A stretch of DNA of 64,000 nucleotides from Aeromonas lacus (GTDB taxonomy: Bacteria; Pseudomonadota; Gammaproteobacteria; Enterobacterales; Aeromonadaceae), in NCBI RefSeq assembly GCF_000764665.1, contig NZ_JRGM01000147.1, positions 1 through 64,000 of the forward strand, written 5' to 3'. The translations under genes and the position numbers were made by a program. Below are positions 17,016 to 27,375 of this stretch, piece by piece. How positions within the stretch are numbered: the stretch's first letter is position 1; every line of letters begins with the position of its first letter. Below the pieces are notes generated by a model. It saw only the letters and a program-made list of their open reading frames with translations. It did not search any database and had not been told where the DNA came from.

Positions 17016-18887
17016 TTACAGGACCAGTCGACGAATGTCGGACAGCACGCCATTCATGGTGGTGATGAAGCGAGCCCCATCGGCACCATCGATCACGCGG
17101 TGGTCGTAGCTCAGAGCCAACGGCAGCATCAGGCGCGGCGCGAACTCTTTGCCGTTCCACTTCGGCTTCATCTCGGACTTGGAGACACCGAGGATGGCCA
17201 CTTCCGGCGCGTTGACGATCGGGGTAAAGCTGGTACCGCCGATGCCACCTAGGCTGGAGATGGTGAAGCAACCGCCCTGCATGTCGGAAGCGGTCAGCTT
17301 GCCGGCACGGGCCTTCTTGGAGATCTCCGCCAGATCGCGAGACAGCTCCATGATGCCCTTCTTGTTAACATCGCGCACCACAGGCACAACCAGACCGTTG
17401 GGGGTATCAACCGCCACACCGATGTGGATGTACTTCTTCATGATCAGCTTGCTGCCATCTTCGGACAGGGAGCTGCAGAAGCGCGGGTGGGCTTCCAGCG
17501 CCTTGGCAGCGGCTTTCAGGATGAACACCAGCGGGGTGATCTTCACGTCTGCCTTCTGCTTCTCGAGCATCGCGTTCTGCTCTTTGCGGAACGCTTCCAG
17601 CTCGGTGGTATCGGCTTCGTCGAACTGGGTGACATGAGGGATCATGACCCAGTTGCGGTGCAGGTTCGGACCGGAGATCTTCTGGATGCGGGTCAGCTCG
17701 ACCTCTTCCACATCACCGAACTTGCTGAAGTCTACTTTCGGCCACGGCAGTACGCCCAGACCGTTGCCACCGGCTACGCCGGCAGAGGCAGGAGCGGACT
17801 CGGCACGCTTGATGGCATCCTTCACGTAGGCTTGTACGTCTTCTTTGACGATGCGGCCCTTGCGACCGGAGGCTTTCACCTTGGCCAGGTTGACGCCAAA
17901 CTCGCGCGCCAGACGGCGTACCGCCGGAGAAGCGTGTACATAAGCGTCGTTGGCAACGAAGTCGGAAGAGGCAGCAGCCTGAGCAACCGGAGCCGGGGCA
18001 GCAGCAACGGGTGCAGCGGCGACCGGCGCGGCAGCTTGAGCAACCGGCGCGGCGACAGGCGCAGCGCCAGCCACTTCGAATACCATGATCAGGGAACCGG
18101 TGGAGACCTTGTCACCCGCCTTCACCTTGATCTCTTTGACCACACCGGCGAACGGCGCAGGCACTTCCATGGAGGCCTTGTCACCTTCCACGGCGATCAG
18201 GGACTGGTCGGCTTCAACCTTGTCACCCACGGCAACCATGATCTCGGTGACTTCTACTTCGTCGCCACCGATATCCGGTACGTTGACGTCTTTCGCGCCA
18301 GCAGCAACCGGGGCGGCGGCAGGAGCGGCAGCCTGAGCCGGTGCAGCAGCAACGGCAGGAGCAGCGCCAGCCACTTCAAATACCATCACCAGAGAGCCGG
18401 TAGAAACCTTGGCGCCAGCGGCAACCTTGATCTCGACCACGCGACCGGCGAACGGCGCAGGCACTTCCATGGAGGCCTTGTCACCTTCCACGGCGATGAT
18501 GGATTGGTCGGCTTCAACCATGTCGCCTACGGCAACCATGATCTCGGTGACTTCAACTTCGTCACCACCGATGTCCGGTACGTTGACATCTTTGCGAGCG
18601 GCTGCGACCGGAGCTGCAGCAACAGGAGCGGCCACTTCTGCAGGAGCAGCAGCGCCTTCGGCTTCGAAGATCATGATCTGGGAACCGGTGGCAACCTTGT
18701 CGCCCACCTTGATCAGGATCTCTTTGACGATACCGGCGGACGGAGCCGGTACTTCCATGGAGGCCTTGTCGCCTTCTACCGCGATGATGGACTGGTCCAG
18801 CTCGACCTTGTCACCCACGGCCACCATGATCTCGGTGACTTCAACTTCATCGGCGCCGATATCCGGCACCATAATCTGTTTGGACAT
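17016..18887 (-). CDS. aceF: Dihydrolipoamide acetyltransferase (E2) of pyruvate dehydrogenase
   Basis: Core subunit of the PDH complex, transferring acetyl groups from E1 to CoA. In the 623 residues there are three N-terminal lipoyl domains with lipoylated Lys at 41, 137 and about 237 (each in [10 protein letters not shown]), Ala/Pro-rich linkers, a peripheral-subunit binding domain ([15 protein letters not shown], about 317-350), and the catalytic domain ending with the [14 protein letters not shown] motif. Three lipoyl domains match E. coli AceF. A 54-bp stretch of domain 2 is repeated exactly in domain 3. It lies 119 bp downstream of aceE. Confidence 0.97.
   Translation of the reverse strand: MSKQIMVPDIGADEVEVTEIMVAVGDKVELDQSIIAVEGDKASMEVPAPSAGIVKEILIKVGDKVATGSQIMIFEAEGAAAPAEVAAPVAAAPVAAARKDVNVPDIGGDEVEVTEIMVAVGDMVEADQSIIAVEGDKASMEVPAPFAGRVVEIKVAAGAKVSTGSLVMVFEVAGAAPAVAAAPAQAAAPAAAPVAAGAKDVNVPDIGGDEVEVTEIMVAVGDKVEADQSLIAVEGDKASMEVPAPFAGVVKEIKVKAGDKVSTGSLIMVFEVAGAAPVAAPVAQAAAPVAAAPVAAAPAPVAQAAASSDFVANDAYVHASPAVRRLAREFGVNLAKVKASGRKGRIVKEDVQAYVKDAIKRAESAPASAGVAGGNGLGVLPWPKVDFSKFGDVEEVELTRIQKISGPNLHRNWVMIPHVTQFDEADTTELEAFRKEQNAMLEKQKADVKITPLVFILKAAAKALEAHPRFCSSLSEDGSKLIMKKYIHIGVAVDTPNGLVVPVVRDVNKKGIMELSRDLAEISKKARAGKLTASDMQGGCFTISSLGGIGGTSFTPIVNAPEVAILGVSKSEMKPKWNGKEFAPRLMLPLALSYDHRVIDGADGARFITTMNGVLSDIRRLVL
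18144..18197 (-). repeat. 54-bp perfect direct repeat in aceF, copy in lipoyl domain 3
   Basis: Identical to 18444..18497 at an offset of exactly 300 bp. The copies encode the same lipoyl-domain segment around the modified lysine. The flanks are similar but not identical. Confidence 0.9.
18444..18497 (-). repeat. 54-bp perfect direct repeat in aceF, copy in lipoyl domain 2
   Basis: Partner of 18144..18197. The 300-bp offset keeps the reading frame, so a deletion between copies would remove exactly one lipoyl domain. Confidence 0.9.
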
Positions 18888-19006
18888 TGTGCTTTATCCT
18901 CTTGCGTCGATCCGCGTGACTGGCTGATGCTGCCACGCACATCTCGCGTTAACCGTTTTAAACCCTGGCAAGGTCGCGCCGCATGACGGCGCGACCCTTG
19001 ATCCAC

Positions 19007-21667
19007 TTACGCGTACAGCGGGTTGACCTTGTCGGCATCGATGCCGTACTTGGCGATGGCATCGGCCACAACCTGCTTGTCGATCTCGCCGCGCTTGGCC
19101 AGTTCGGTCAGGGCAGCAACCACCACGTAGAACTCGTTCACTTCGAAGTGACGACGCAGGTTGGCGCGGCTGTCGGAACGGCCGTAACCGTCGGTACCCA
19201 GCACGCGGTAGTTCTCGGTCGGAACGAAGGCACGAACCTGATCGGCGAAGGACTTCATGTAGTCGGTCGCGGCGATGGTGGCTTCGGAACCCAGTACCTG
19301 AGCGATGTACGGTACGCGGGCATCGCTAGTCGGGTGCAGCATGTTCCAGCGATCCGCGTCCTGACCATCACGGGCCAGTTCGTTGAAGGAGGTTACGCTG
19401 AACACGTCGGAGCCCACACCATATTCGCTTGCCAGGATCTGGGCAGCAGTGCGCACGTGACCCAGGATGGAACCACAACCCAGCAGCTGAACTTTCGCCT
19501 TGGCACCGGCTACGGATTCCAGCTTGTAGATACCCTTGCGGATACCTTCCTCGGCGCCTTCCGGCATGGCCGGCATGGCGTAGTTCTCGTTCAGGGTGGT
19601 GATGTAGTAGAACACGTTCTCAGGGTTCTCACCGTACATGCGGCGCAGGCCGTCCTGTACGATCACCGCCACTTCATAGGCGTAGGACGGGTCGTAGGAG
19701 ATGCAGTTCGGGATGGTGCCGGCCAGGATGTGGCTGTGACCATCTTCGTGCTGCAGACCTTCGCCGTTCAGGGTAGTACGACCGGAGGTTGCACCCAGCA
19801 GGAAGCCACGGGCTTGCTGGTCACCGGCTGCCCACGCCATGTCGCCGATCCGCTGGAAGCCGAACATGGAGTAGTAGATGTAGAACGGGATCATCGGGCA
19901 GTCGTTGGTGCTGTAAGAGGTAGCAGCAGCCAGCCAGGAGGACATGGCGCCCAGCTCGTTGATACCGTCTTGCAGAACCTGACCCTGCTTGTCTTCCTTG
20001 TAGTAGGAGACGATGTCGCGGTCTTGCGGGGTGTACTGCTGACCGTGCGGGCTGTAGATACCGATCTGGCGGAACAGACCTTCCATACCGAAGGTACGGG
20101 CTTCGTCAGCCAGGATCGGAACGATGCGCTTGCCGATGGACTTGTCTTTCAGCATCACGTTCAGGGAACGCACGAACGCCATGGTGGTGGAGATTTCACG
20201 CGCCTGTTCACCCAGCAGCGGAGCGAAGGCATCCAGCGCCGGGATGTCCAGCTGAGTGGTGGTCTCACGCAGACGGGTCGGTACATAGCCTTTGAGCGCT
20301 GCGCGACGAGCGTGCAGGTATTTGTGCTCTTCACTGCCCGCTTCGATCTTCAGGTAAGGCAGATCGGCCAGCTGCTCGTCGGCCACCGGCAGGTTGAAGC
20401 GGTCACGCAGGTGACGCACGGAGTCCAGCTCCATCTTCTTGACCTGGTGCGCGATGTTCTTGCCTTCGGCCGCTTCGCCCATACCGTAACCCTTGATGGT
20501 CTTGGCCAGAATAACGGTCGGCTTGCCCTTGGTCTGGGTAGCTTTGTTGAATGCAGCGAACAGTTTGCGAGGATCGTGACCACCGCGGTTCAGGGCGAAG
20601 ATCTCCTCGTCGGTCATGTCTTTGACCAGCGCGGCCGTTTCCGGATAACGGTTGAAGAAGTGCTCGCGGATGTAGCCACCGTCGCGGGACTTCATGGTCT
20701 GGTAGTCACCGTCCACGGTCTCGTTCATCAGCTGGATCAGCTTGCCGGAAGTATCTTTCTTCAGCAGCTCATCCCACTTGCGACCCCAGATAACCTTGGT
20801 CACGTCCCAACCGGCGCCGGCGAACAGGCCTTCCAGCTCGTTGATGACCTTGCCGTTACCGACAACCGGACCATCCAGACGCTGCAGGTTGCAGTTGACC
20901 ACGAATACCAGGTTGTCGAGCTTTTCACGCACGGCAACGGTCAGGGCGCCTTTGGCTTCCGGCTCGTCCATCTCGCCGTCACCCAGGAAGGCGTAAACGG
21001 TCTGCTCGGAGCAATCCTTGATGCCACGGTCGGTCAGGTACTTCAGGAAGCGAGCCTGATAGATGGCGGCGATGGGGCCCAGACCCATGGATACGGTCGG
21101 GAACTGCCAGAAATCCGGCATCAGTTTCGGGTGCGGGTAGGAAGGGATACCCTTGCCATCCACTTCCTGACGGAAGTTGTCCAGCTGCTCTTCGGTCAGA
21201 CGACCTTCAGCGAAGGCACGGGCATAGATACCCGGGGAGATGTGACCCTGGAAGTAAACCAGGTCACCACCATCCTTCTCGTTGCGAGCACGGAAGAAGT
21301 GGTTGAAGCAGACATCATAGATGGTCGCAGAAGAAGCGAAGGAAGACATGTGACCGCCCAGGTCCAGGTCTTTCTTGGAGGCGCGCAGCACGATCATCAT
21401 GGCGTTCCAGCGGATGATGGCGCGAATGCGGCGCTCAATCTCCAGATCGCCCGGGTAGTCCGGCTCGTCGCTGGACGGGATGGTGTTGATGTAATCGCGG
21501 TTTGCCTTGGCAGCCACGTCCACACCGCTTGCGCGGGCTTTCTCGGCCAACTGTTCAAGGATGAACTGAGCGCGTTGGGGACCCTCTTCACGCAGCAGGG
21601 ATTCCAGAGAGGCAAGCCACTCCAGCGTTTCTATCGGGTCCACATCGTTCTTCAGGATATCAGACAT
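19007..21667 (-). CDS. aceE: Pyruvate dehydrogenase E1 component (homodimeric)
   Basis: Thiamine-diphosphate enzyme that decarboxylates pyruvate and acetylates the lipoyl groups of AceF. The 886-residue length fits the homodimeric E1 of gammaproteobacteria (887 in E. coli). The ThDP motif runs from GDGEMDEPE to VNCNLQRLDGP, and a GTGGHDP-like region (NRGGHDPRKL) is also present. It is the first structural gene after pdhR with a 79-bp gap, as in the E. coli pdhR-aceEF-lpd operon, so PdhR control from the upstream promoter is expected. Confidence 0.97.
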   Translation of the reverse strand: MSDILKNDVDPIETLEWLASLESLLREEGPQRAQFILEQLAEKARASGVDVAAKANRDYINTIPSSDEPDYPGDLEIERRIRAIIRWNAMMIVLRASKKDLDLGGHMSSFASSATIYDVCFNHFFRARNEKDGGDLVYFQGHISPGIYARAFAEGRLTEEQLDNFRQEVDGKGIPSYPHPKLMPDFWQFPTVSMGLGPIAAIYQARFLKYLTDRGIKDCSEQTVYAFLGDGEMDEPEAKGALTVAVREKLDNLVFVVNCNLQRLDGPVVGNGKVINELEGLFAGAGWDVTKVIWGRKWDELLKKDTSGKLIQLMNETVDGDYQTMKSRDGGYIREHFFNRYPETAALVKDMTDEEIFALNRGGHDPRKLFAAFNKATQTKGKPTVILAKTIKGYGMGEAAEGKNIAHQVKKMELDSVRHLRDRFNLPVADEQLADLPYLKIEAGSEEHKYLHARRAALKGYVPTRLRETTTQLDIPALDAFAPLLGEQAREISTTMAFVRSLNVMLKDKSIGKRIVPILADEARTFGMEGLFRQIGIYSPHGQQYTPQDRDIVSYYKEDKQGQVLQDGINELGAMSSWLAAATSYSTNDCPMIPFYIYYSMFGFQRIGDMAWAAGDQQARGFLLGATSGRTTLNGEGLQHEDGHSHILAGTIPNCISYDPSYAYEVAVIVQDGLRRMYGENPENVFYYITTLNENYAMPAMPEGAEEGIRKGIYKLESVAGAKAKVQLLGCGSILGHVRTAAQILASEYGVGSDVFSVTSFNELARDGQDADRWNMLHPTSDARVPYIAQVLGSEATIAATDYMKSFADQVRAFVPTENYRVLGTDGYGRSDSRANLRRHFEVNEFYVVVAALTELAKRGEIDKQVVADAIAKYGIDADKVNPLYA

Positions 21668-21746
21668 GGCTGGTTCCTATTTTGTTGTGATTGCACGGCA
21701 TTGCACGGCGAAGGGCGCAAGCATTCGACAATAAAGCCTTGTGGGA

Positions 21747-22511
21747 TTAGTTTTCCTGCTGACGGATCCGACGCATGGATCGCTGGATCCGGCTGTCTTC
21801 CCTCTGCATATCCAACAAGGTGTCCTCGATAAAGGCCAGATGCTCATGACAAGCTGTTCTGGCCCGCTCCGGAGCCCCCGACAGGATGGCTTCGATCAGA
21901 TTCGCACGATGGCGTCGGATCTTGGCTACCACTCCCGGGCGGCGATTCAAAATCTCGTTATTTCTCAGAATGTTCTGCTCAAGCATCGGGCTCATGGCCC
22001 GCAGCAGATGCAGCAGCACCACATTGTGGGACGCCTCGGCCACCGCCAGATAAAACTGGGTAACGGCTGCCGATTCGGCCACCAGCGAACCTAACTGGCC
22101 CGCCTCTTCGATGGTGGTCTGCACCTGACGAATGCGTTCGAAATCAGCACCGGTCCCCCGCAACGCAGCATAGTAGGCGCAGATGCCTTCCAGCGCGTGA
22201 CGAAACTCCAGCAGGTCATACTGGGCTTCCGGGTGAGTGCTGAGCAGTTCGAACAGAGGATCGGCGATCCCCTTGCTCAGGGCATTCTGCACATAAGTGC
22301 CACCGCCCTGACGGCGATAGAGCAACCCGCGAGCTTCAAGTCGCTGGATGGCTTCGCGCAGTGATGGGCGCGATACCTGAAACTGGATGGCGAGTTCGCG
22401 TTCGGGAGGCAATTTCTGCCCCGGCTGCAAACTTCCTTCCAGAATCATCTGTTCCAGCTCGGCGACAATGGAGTCGGCCAACTTGGGTTGCGTAATCTTG
22501 CGATAGGGCAT
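21747..22511 (-). CDS. pdhR: Pyruvate dehydrogenase complex repressor PdhR (GntR/FadR family)
   Basis: Pyruvate-responsive transcription repressor of its own operon. The 254-residue protein has an N-terminal winged helix-turn-helix ([17 protein letters not shown], about residues 47-63) and a C-terminal FCD ligand domain with the metal-site histidines (FRHALEG and later H residues). A consensus PdhR palindrome lies 17 bp before the start codon and a second lies 156 bp upstream, supporting autoregulation of pdhR-aceE-aceF-lpdA. Confidence 0.95.
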   Translation of the reverse strand: MPYRKITQPKLADSIVAELEQMILEGSLQPGQKLPPERELAIQFQVSRPSLREAIQRLEARGLLYRRQGGGTYVQNALSKGIADPLFELLSTHPEAQYDLLEFRHALEGICAYYAALRGTGADFERIRQVQTTIEEAGQLGSLVAESAAVTQFYLAVAEASHNVVLLHLLRAMSPMLEQNILRNNEILNRRPGVVAKIRRHRANLIEAILSGAPERARTACHEHLAFIEDTLLDMQREDSRIQRSMRRIRQQEN

Positions 22512-22527
22512 GAGGCTACTTTGTTAA

Positions 22528-22542
22528 ATTGGTATTACCAAT
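22528..22542. promoter_or_regulatory. PdhR operator, proximal
   Basis: Perfect palindrome ATTGGTATTACCAAT, matching the PdhR consensus, just upstream of the pdhR start. Confidence 0.88.
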
Positions 22543-22666
22543 TTCATGAATGGGGCGAAAATTAGCAGAGGCCTTGTCAAAAGTCCACTCAAAAGATGAT
22601 CTGAATCAAGAATCACCACCACCCAATAAGAGGTAAAGCGGGGTAAATATGATTTGGCTCATAGAA

Positions 22667-22681
22667 ATTGGTCTTACCAAT
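22667..22681. promoter_or_regulatory. PdhR operator, distal
   Basis: ATTGGTCTTACCAAT, a PdhR-type palindrome with perfect half-sites, 139 bp from the proximal box in the pdhR-ampD gap. Confidence 0.8.
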
Positions 22682-22725
22682 ATTCTTGAGCAAGCTCACA
22701 AATAACATTTGTGCAACCACAAACA

Positions 22726-22756
22726 AAAATGGCCTGCCATAGAGGCAAGCCATTGA
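22726..22756 (-). terminator. Terminator of ampD
   Basis: Minus-strand hairpin AATGGCTTGCC / GGCAGGCCATT (one internal mismatch) followed by TTTTTG, 34 bp after the ampD stop. Confidence 0.75.
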
Positions 22757-22789
22757 TTTTAAAACCCAAACTAAATTTGAATATTTACT

Positions 22790-23359
22790 TTAACTATTGA
22801 GCATCTCGCGGAAGCGTGACCACTGAAAGCTCTCCCCCGGATCCGTTTTACGCCCTGGCGCGATATCGCAGTGGCCAACAATTTTTTCCATGGTGACCGC
22901 CGGGTAACGGGCGGAGATGGCTCGGGTGAGCCCCGCCAGTGCGAAATATTGCGCATCTGTATAGGGGGTTTCGTCCGTCCCCTCCAGCTCAATGCCGATG
23001 GAGAAATCATTGCAGGCCTCCCTCCCCTGCCAGCTCGATACCCCGGCGTGCCAGGCGCGCGCGCCAAACGGCACATATTGCACCAGCTCGCCATCGCGGC
23101 GGATCAGGCAGTGGGCCGAGACCTGCAGCTGATGGATACCAGCAAAATAGGGATGGGCAGCGGGATCAAGGCGTCCCATAAAGAGATCGTCGATAAAGGG
23201 GCCACCAAACTCCCCCGGCGGCAAGCTGATGCCATGCACCACCAGGAGGGAGATATCGTCCGGCGCGGCCCGCTCGTTGTGATGGGGAGAAGGAACCCGG
23301 TGCGCCTGCTGGCACCAGCCGGCATCATCGATGGAAAAAATGGGGTCAGGATGGGTCAT
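22790..23359 (-). CDS. ampD: 1,6-anhydro-N-acetylmuramyl-L-alanine amidase AmpD
   Basis: Cytoplasmic zinc amidase of murein recycling that removes the peptide from anhydro-MurNAc-peptides; its loss derepresses AmpR-type beta-lactamases in species that have them. The 189-residue amidase_2 protein has zinc ligands His42 (LVVHGIS), His163 and Asp173 (VGHCDIAPGRKTDPG). The ampE gene that follows ampD in E. coli is absent; the gene is divergent from the retropepsin-like gene. Confidence 0.94.
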   Translation of the reverse strand: MTHPDPIFSIDDAGWCQQAHRVPSPHHNERAAPDDISLLVVHGISLPPGEFGGPFIDDLFMGRLDPAAHPYFAGIHQLQVSAHCLIRRDGELVQYVPFGARAWHAGVSSWQGREACNDFSIGIELEGTDETPYTDAQYFALAGLTRAISARYPAVTMEKIVGHCDIAPGRKTDPGESFQWSRFREMLNS

Positions 23360-23482
23360 TGGCTACTCGATACGAGTTGAACAGAAAAGCGCGATCCGTG
23401 CTGGCATCTTGCCACCAAGCCGCTGAATCAGTGGAAAATTATGTGTTAGGCTGAGTCATCTTCCGCTCGCAATGGATGGGAT

Positions 23483-23953
23483 ATGCAGCATACGGCACGC
23501 TGGATGTGGTTACTGGCCTGGCTCTCTCTGATGGGTCTGCTGACCCTCTATTTTCACTCCCGCAGCCAACCCAGCGTCACCGCCAGCGGCGAACTGCTGC
23601 TGCAAGCTGACCAGAGCGGCCACTATCGTCTGGAGGGTGCCATCAACGGCCACCCAGTGCAACTGCTACTCGATACCGGCGCCACCCGTGTCACCATCCC
23701 GCAGCAGGTTGCCAAGCGGCTGGGTCTGACAGCCCGCGGCAGCAGCCAGGTCAACACTGCTGCGGGTCAGATCAGGGTCGGCAACGGTACCATCGAAACG
23801 CTGGCGATGGGGCCATTGACCTTGTACGATTTGGCCATCTTTATCAATCCGGCGGCTGAGGGCGACGAGGTGCTGGTTGGCATGAACGCCCTGGGCCGGC
23901 TGGAGCTGGTTCAAAAAGAGCGGCAACTGCTGCTCAGACCCTTGCAGGAATAA
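23483..23953 (+). CDS. Membrane-anchored retropepsin-like aspartic protease (TIGR02281-type)
   Basis: A 156-residue protein with one N-terminal membrane helix (about 8-24) and a single-domain clan AA aspartyl protease fold: active-site LLDTGATRVTIP (Asp about 60), a flap region and the late hydrophobic VGMNALGRLELV. Such half-size proteases act as dimers; the substrate is not known. The stop is 3 bp before nadC, so the two are co-transcribed. ATG 23483 follows a GGATGGG-type ribosome site. Confidence 0.82.
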   Translation: MQHTARWMWLLAWLSLMGLLTLYFHSRSQPSVTASGELLLQADQSGHYRLEGAINGHPVQLLLDTGATRVTIPQQVAKRLGLTARGSSQVNTAAGQIRVGNGTIETLAMGPLTLYDLAIFINPAAEGDEVLVGMNALGRLELVQKERQLLLRPLQE

Positions 23954-24814
<861 letters not shown>

Positions 24815-24875
24815 CAGGAGGATGCACGCAACTCCCTCGTAAAACGGGAAGATAGATAACAGATCATGGACTTGC

Positions 24876-24903
24876 AAAAGGCGCCTCAGGCGCCTTTTCT
24901 TTA
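24876..24903 (+). terminator. Terminator of nadC
   Basis: Hairpin AAAAGGCGCC-TCA-GGCGCCTTTT followed by CTTT, 62 bp after the nadC stop. Confidence 0.88.
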
Positions 24904-25137
24904 TGGCAGGAACCCTCAGCATAAGGAGTGTGATGGCGGGCCCTTTACAACTAGCAAAAAGAGTCGATAGAAGCTGCTTGCTATATGATTTTCATCATGT
25001 TTTTAGCAAATGACAGAAAAGTGGTTAACAAAGGCAGCGATCTCTGTTGCCACCCTTGATAGCTCGGATAAGATACTGACGTGTGGATGATTTTCCATCG
25101 GCACTTCCCAGGAACCAAGGACAAAAGGATATTTGAA
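24904..25137 (+). promoter_or_regulatory. tapA leader region
   Basis: Noncoding gap of about 234 bp before tapA, noticeably more AT-rich than its flanks. It holds an imperfect palindrome ATGATTTTCATCAT at 24985..24998 and, just before the start, AAGGA 8 nt from the tapA ATG. No -24/-12 (sigma-54) pair with correct spacing was found although many pilin genes use one. The promoter is not identified. Confidence 0.4.
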
Positions 25138-25518
25138 ATGAAGAAACAATCAGGCTTTACCCTTATCGAACTGATGATCGTTGTGGCGATCGTCGCAATT
25201 CTTGCAGCCATCGCACTGCCGGCATATCAAAACTACGTCAAGAAGGCTAAAGGAACAGAACTAAGTTCCTCTATGTCCTCATTAAAAACTACATTAGAAG
25301 TCTGTGCTGCAGCACAAAACTTTACCACTTGTACGCCCCCCACTTTTACAGCCACTCAGTACGTTGCTAGTGTTTCAGCCACAACCTTTACTTCCGCTGC
25401 CGCCGCCATTACGGCTACAGGTACCGGGGACCTTAGTGGAGAAAGTTGCGTGCTAAACGGCACAATTACTAATGGACAAATAAAATGGTCCGCAGTATCC
25501 GGTGCTGTTTGTCAGTAA
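25138..25518 (+). CDS. tapA: Type IV prepilin (Tap pilus major pilin)
   Basis: Major subunit of the Tap type IV pilus. The 126-residue prepilin has a six-residue leader MKKQSG, the prepilin-peptidase site before Phe7, Glu at mature position 5 ([20 protein letters not shown]) and a hydrophobic N-terminal helix. The globular part is short, Ser/Thr/Ala-rich, with four cysteines that could form two disulfides. It is more AT-rich in codon use than its neighbours, consistent with exchange of pilin alleles. ATG 25138 is set by AAGGA upstream and the conserved leader. It is 3 bp from tapB. Confidence 0.93.
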   Translation: MKKQSGFTLIELMIVVAIVAILAAIALPAYQNYVKKAKGTELSSSMSSLKTTLEVCAAAQNFTTCTPPTFTATQYVASVSATTFTSAAAAITATGTGDLSGESCVLNGTITNGQIKWSAVSGAVCQ

Positions 25519-25521
25519 TCT

Positions 25522-27228
25522 ATGACTTCTAGCCCTAATAGCGGCCTGGCATTAAGCCTGGCCGCCTCTTCACTGATAAGTGAGGAGGACTCCCAGCGCT
25601 ATCTGAGCCAAGCCAAGGCTCAGCGTAAACCCTTTGTAACCTTCCTGATCGAGAATGAGATCCTTGAGAGCAAGGCTCTCGCCGATTTTTGCGAGCTGGA
25701 GTATGGGGTACCTCTGCTGGATCTTGCAGCCTTCGATTTGGCCGAGATCCCGCAGAAGTACCTCAATCAGAAGCTGATTGAGAAGCACCATGTGCTGCCT
25801 ATCTACACGCAAGGGCACACCCTCTATATCGCGATGTCCGACCCGACCAATGTGTCGGCGCTGGAAGATTTCGGCTTCAGCTTTGGCCTTCATACCGAAG
25901 CCTTGCTGGTTGAGGAGAACAAACTCACAGCGGCAATAGGAAAATTGCTGGAGAGTGAGAACGACGCCCTCGGAATGGAGGATATCGATGAATCTGAAAT
26001 ATCCGACCTCGAGGTATCCGATGAGAGCAGTAGACTGGATGAAAGCGTCAACACCGCTGATGATGACGCCCCCATAGTCAAATACATCAACAAAATCATG
26101 ATGGATGCCATCAAGCGTGGCGCCTCCGACCTGCACTTTGAGCCCTACGAGCAGAAATATCGCATTCGCTTTCGTATCGACGGCATCCTGCATGAAGTGG
26201 CAACCCCGCCAGTCAATCTGGCCAACCGTTTCTCTGCCCGCCTCAAGGTAATGGCGCGGCTCGATATCGCCGAACGGCGGCTGCCACAGGATGGCCGTAT
26301 CAAGCTCAAACTGTCGCGCAACAAGTCGATGGATATGCGGGTCAATACCCTGCCTACCATGTGGGGCGAGAAAATTGTTATTCGTCTGCTCGACTCTTCG
26401 GCTGCCCGCCTCAACATTGAACAACTTGGTTTTGACGATCGCCAAAAGGCGCAATATCTACGTGCACTGTCAAAACCTCAAGGCATGATCTTGGTCACCG
26501 GCCCGACCGGCTCGGGCAAAACAGTCTCTCTCTACACCGGCCTGAACATTCTCAACACCACTGAGGTCAATATTTCTACCGCGGAAGATCCGGTGGAGAT
26601 CAACTTGCCCGGCGTCAATCAGGTGCAGGTCAATCCCAAGGCTGGGCTGACCTTTGCCAGTGCCCTGCGATCCTTTCTGCGGCAAGACCCGGATGTGGTG
26701 ATGGTGGGGGAGATTCGCGATCTGGAGACGGCAGAAATAGCTATCAAGGCCGCCCAGACTGGTCACCTGGTGCTCTCCACCTTGCACACCAACTCAGCCG
26801 CCGAAACCCTCACCCGGATGATGAACATGGGGGTGCCAGCCTTTAATATCGCCTCCTCGGTGACCCTGATCATGGCCCAGCGGCTGGCACGCAAACTGTG
26901 TGACCACTGCAAGGCTCCCGAAGTAGTGCCGGAAGCAGAATTACTGGAGCTGGGCTTCACTCAGCAGCAACTGGCGGCGGGGCTGCGACTGTTCAAACCG
27001 GTCGGCTGCAAGGAGTGCTCGGGCGGATACAAGGGGCGGGTCGGTATCTACGAGATCATGCTGATGTCGGAAAACATCGCAAAGCTAATCATGCAGGGCG
27101 CCAATTCACTACAGATCGCGGCGATAGCCCAGAAAGAGGGGATGCGCACCTTGCGTATGTCAGGATTGGAAAAGGCTCGCCTTGGCGTCACCAGTCTGGC
27201 AGAGGTCAACCGAGTGACAACGAATTGA
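25522..27228 (+). CDS. tapB: Type IV pilus assembly ATPase TapB (PilB/GspE family)
   Basis: Cytoplasmic hexameric ATPase that powers pilus extension. The 568-residue protein has an N-terminal T2SSE_N domain (about 40-150), Walker A GPTGSGKT (about 326-333), an Asp box, Walker B with [12 protein letters not shown] (about 390-400), the His box and the zinc tetracysteine motif (CDHC about 462-465, CKEC about 495-498). It is the second gene of tapABCD; the homologous locus in E. coli is ppdD-hofB-hofC. Confidence 0.95.
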   Translation: MTSSPNSGLALSLAASSLISEEDSQRYLSQAKAQRKPFVTFLIENEILESKALADFCELEYGVPLLDLAAFDLAEIPQKYLNQKLIEKHHVLPIYTQGHTLYIAMSDPTNVSALEDFGFSFGLHTEALLVEENKLTAAIGKLLESENDALGMEDIDESEISDLEVSDESSRLDESVNTADDDAPIVKYINKIMMDAIKRGASDLHFEPYEQKYRIRFRIDGILHEVATPPVNLANRFSARLKVMARLDIAERRLPQDGRIKLKLSRNKSMDMRVNTLPTMWGEKIVIRLLDSSAARLNIEQLGFDDRQKAQYLRALSKPQGMILVTGPTGSGKTVSLYTGLNILNTTEVNISTAEDPVEINLPGVNQVQVNPKAGLTFASALRSFLRQDPDVVMVGEIRDLETAEIAIKAAQTGHLVLSTLHTNSAAETLTRMMNMGVPAFNIASSVTLIMAQRLARKLCDHCKAPEVVPEAELLELGFTQQQLAAGLRLFKPVGCKECSGGYKGRVGIYEIMLMSENIAKLIMQGANSLQIAAIAQKEGMRTLRMSGLEKARLGVTSLAEVNRVTTN

Positions 27229-27375
27229 TTTTGCTCATCCCGATAGCAAGCATCAGAGTGCATAAACACGGGTAAAAGATATTGACCGGGTAGCTGTCAG
27301 TCGCTTAGGCAAGACATCAAATCCGACGGTTCAGGGGTTATCCTCTTCCCTCCAGTCCATTTGCAGGATGCATCG

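Noticed and set aside
18983..21832. Plus-strand open frame of 949 codons
   Set aside because: Antisense shadow of aceE and pdhR; no domain or ribosome site.
24985..24998. Fur-like palindrome ATGATTTTCATCAT
   Set aside because: Too short and too far from the Fur consensus; no iron gene nearby.
24904..25137. Possible sigma-54 promoter for tapA
   Set aside because: Several GG...GC pairs were tried but none has the required 10-base spacing.
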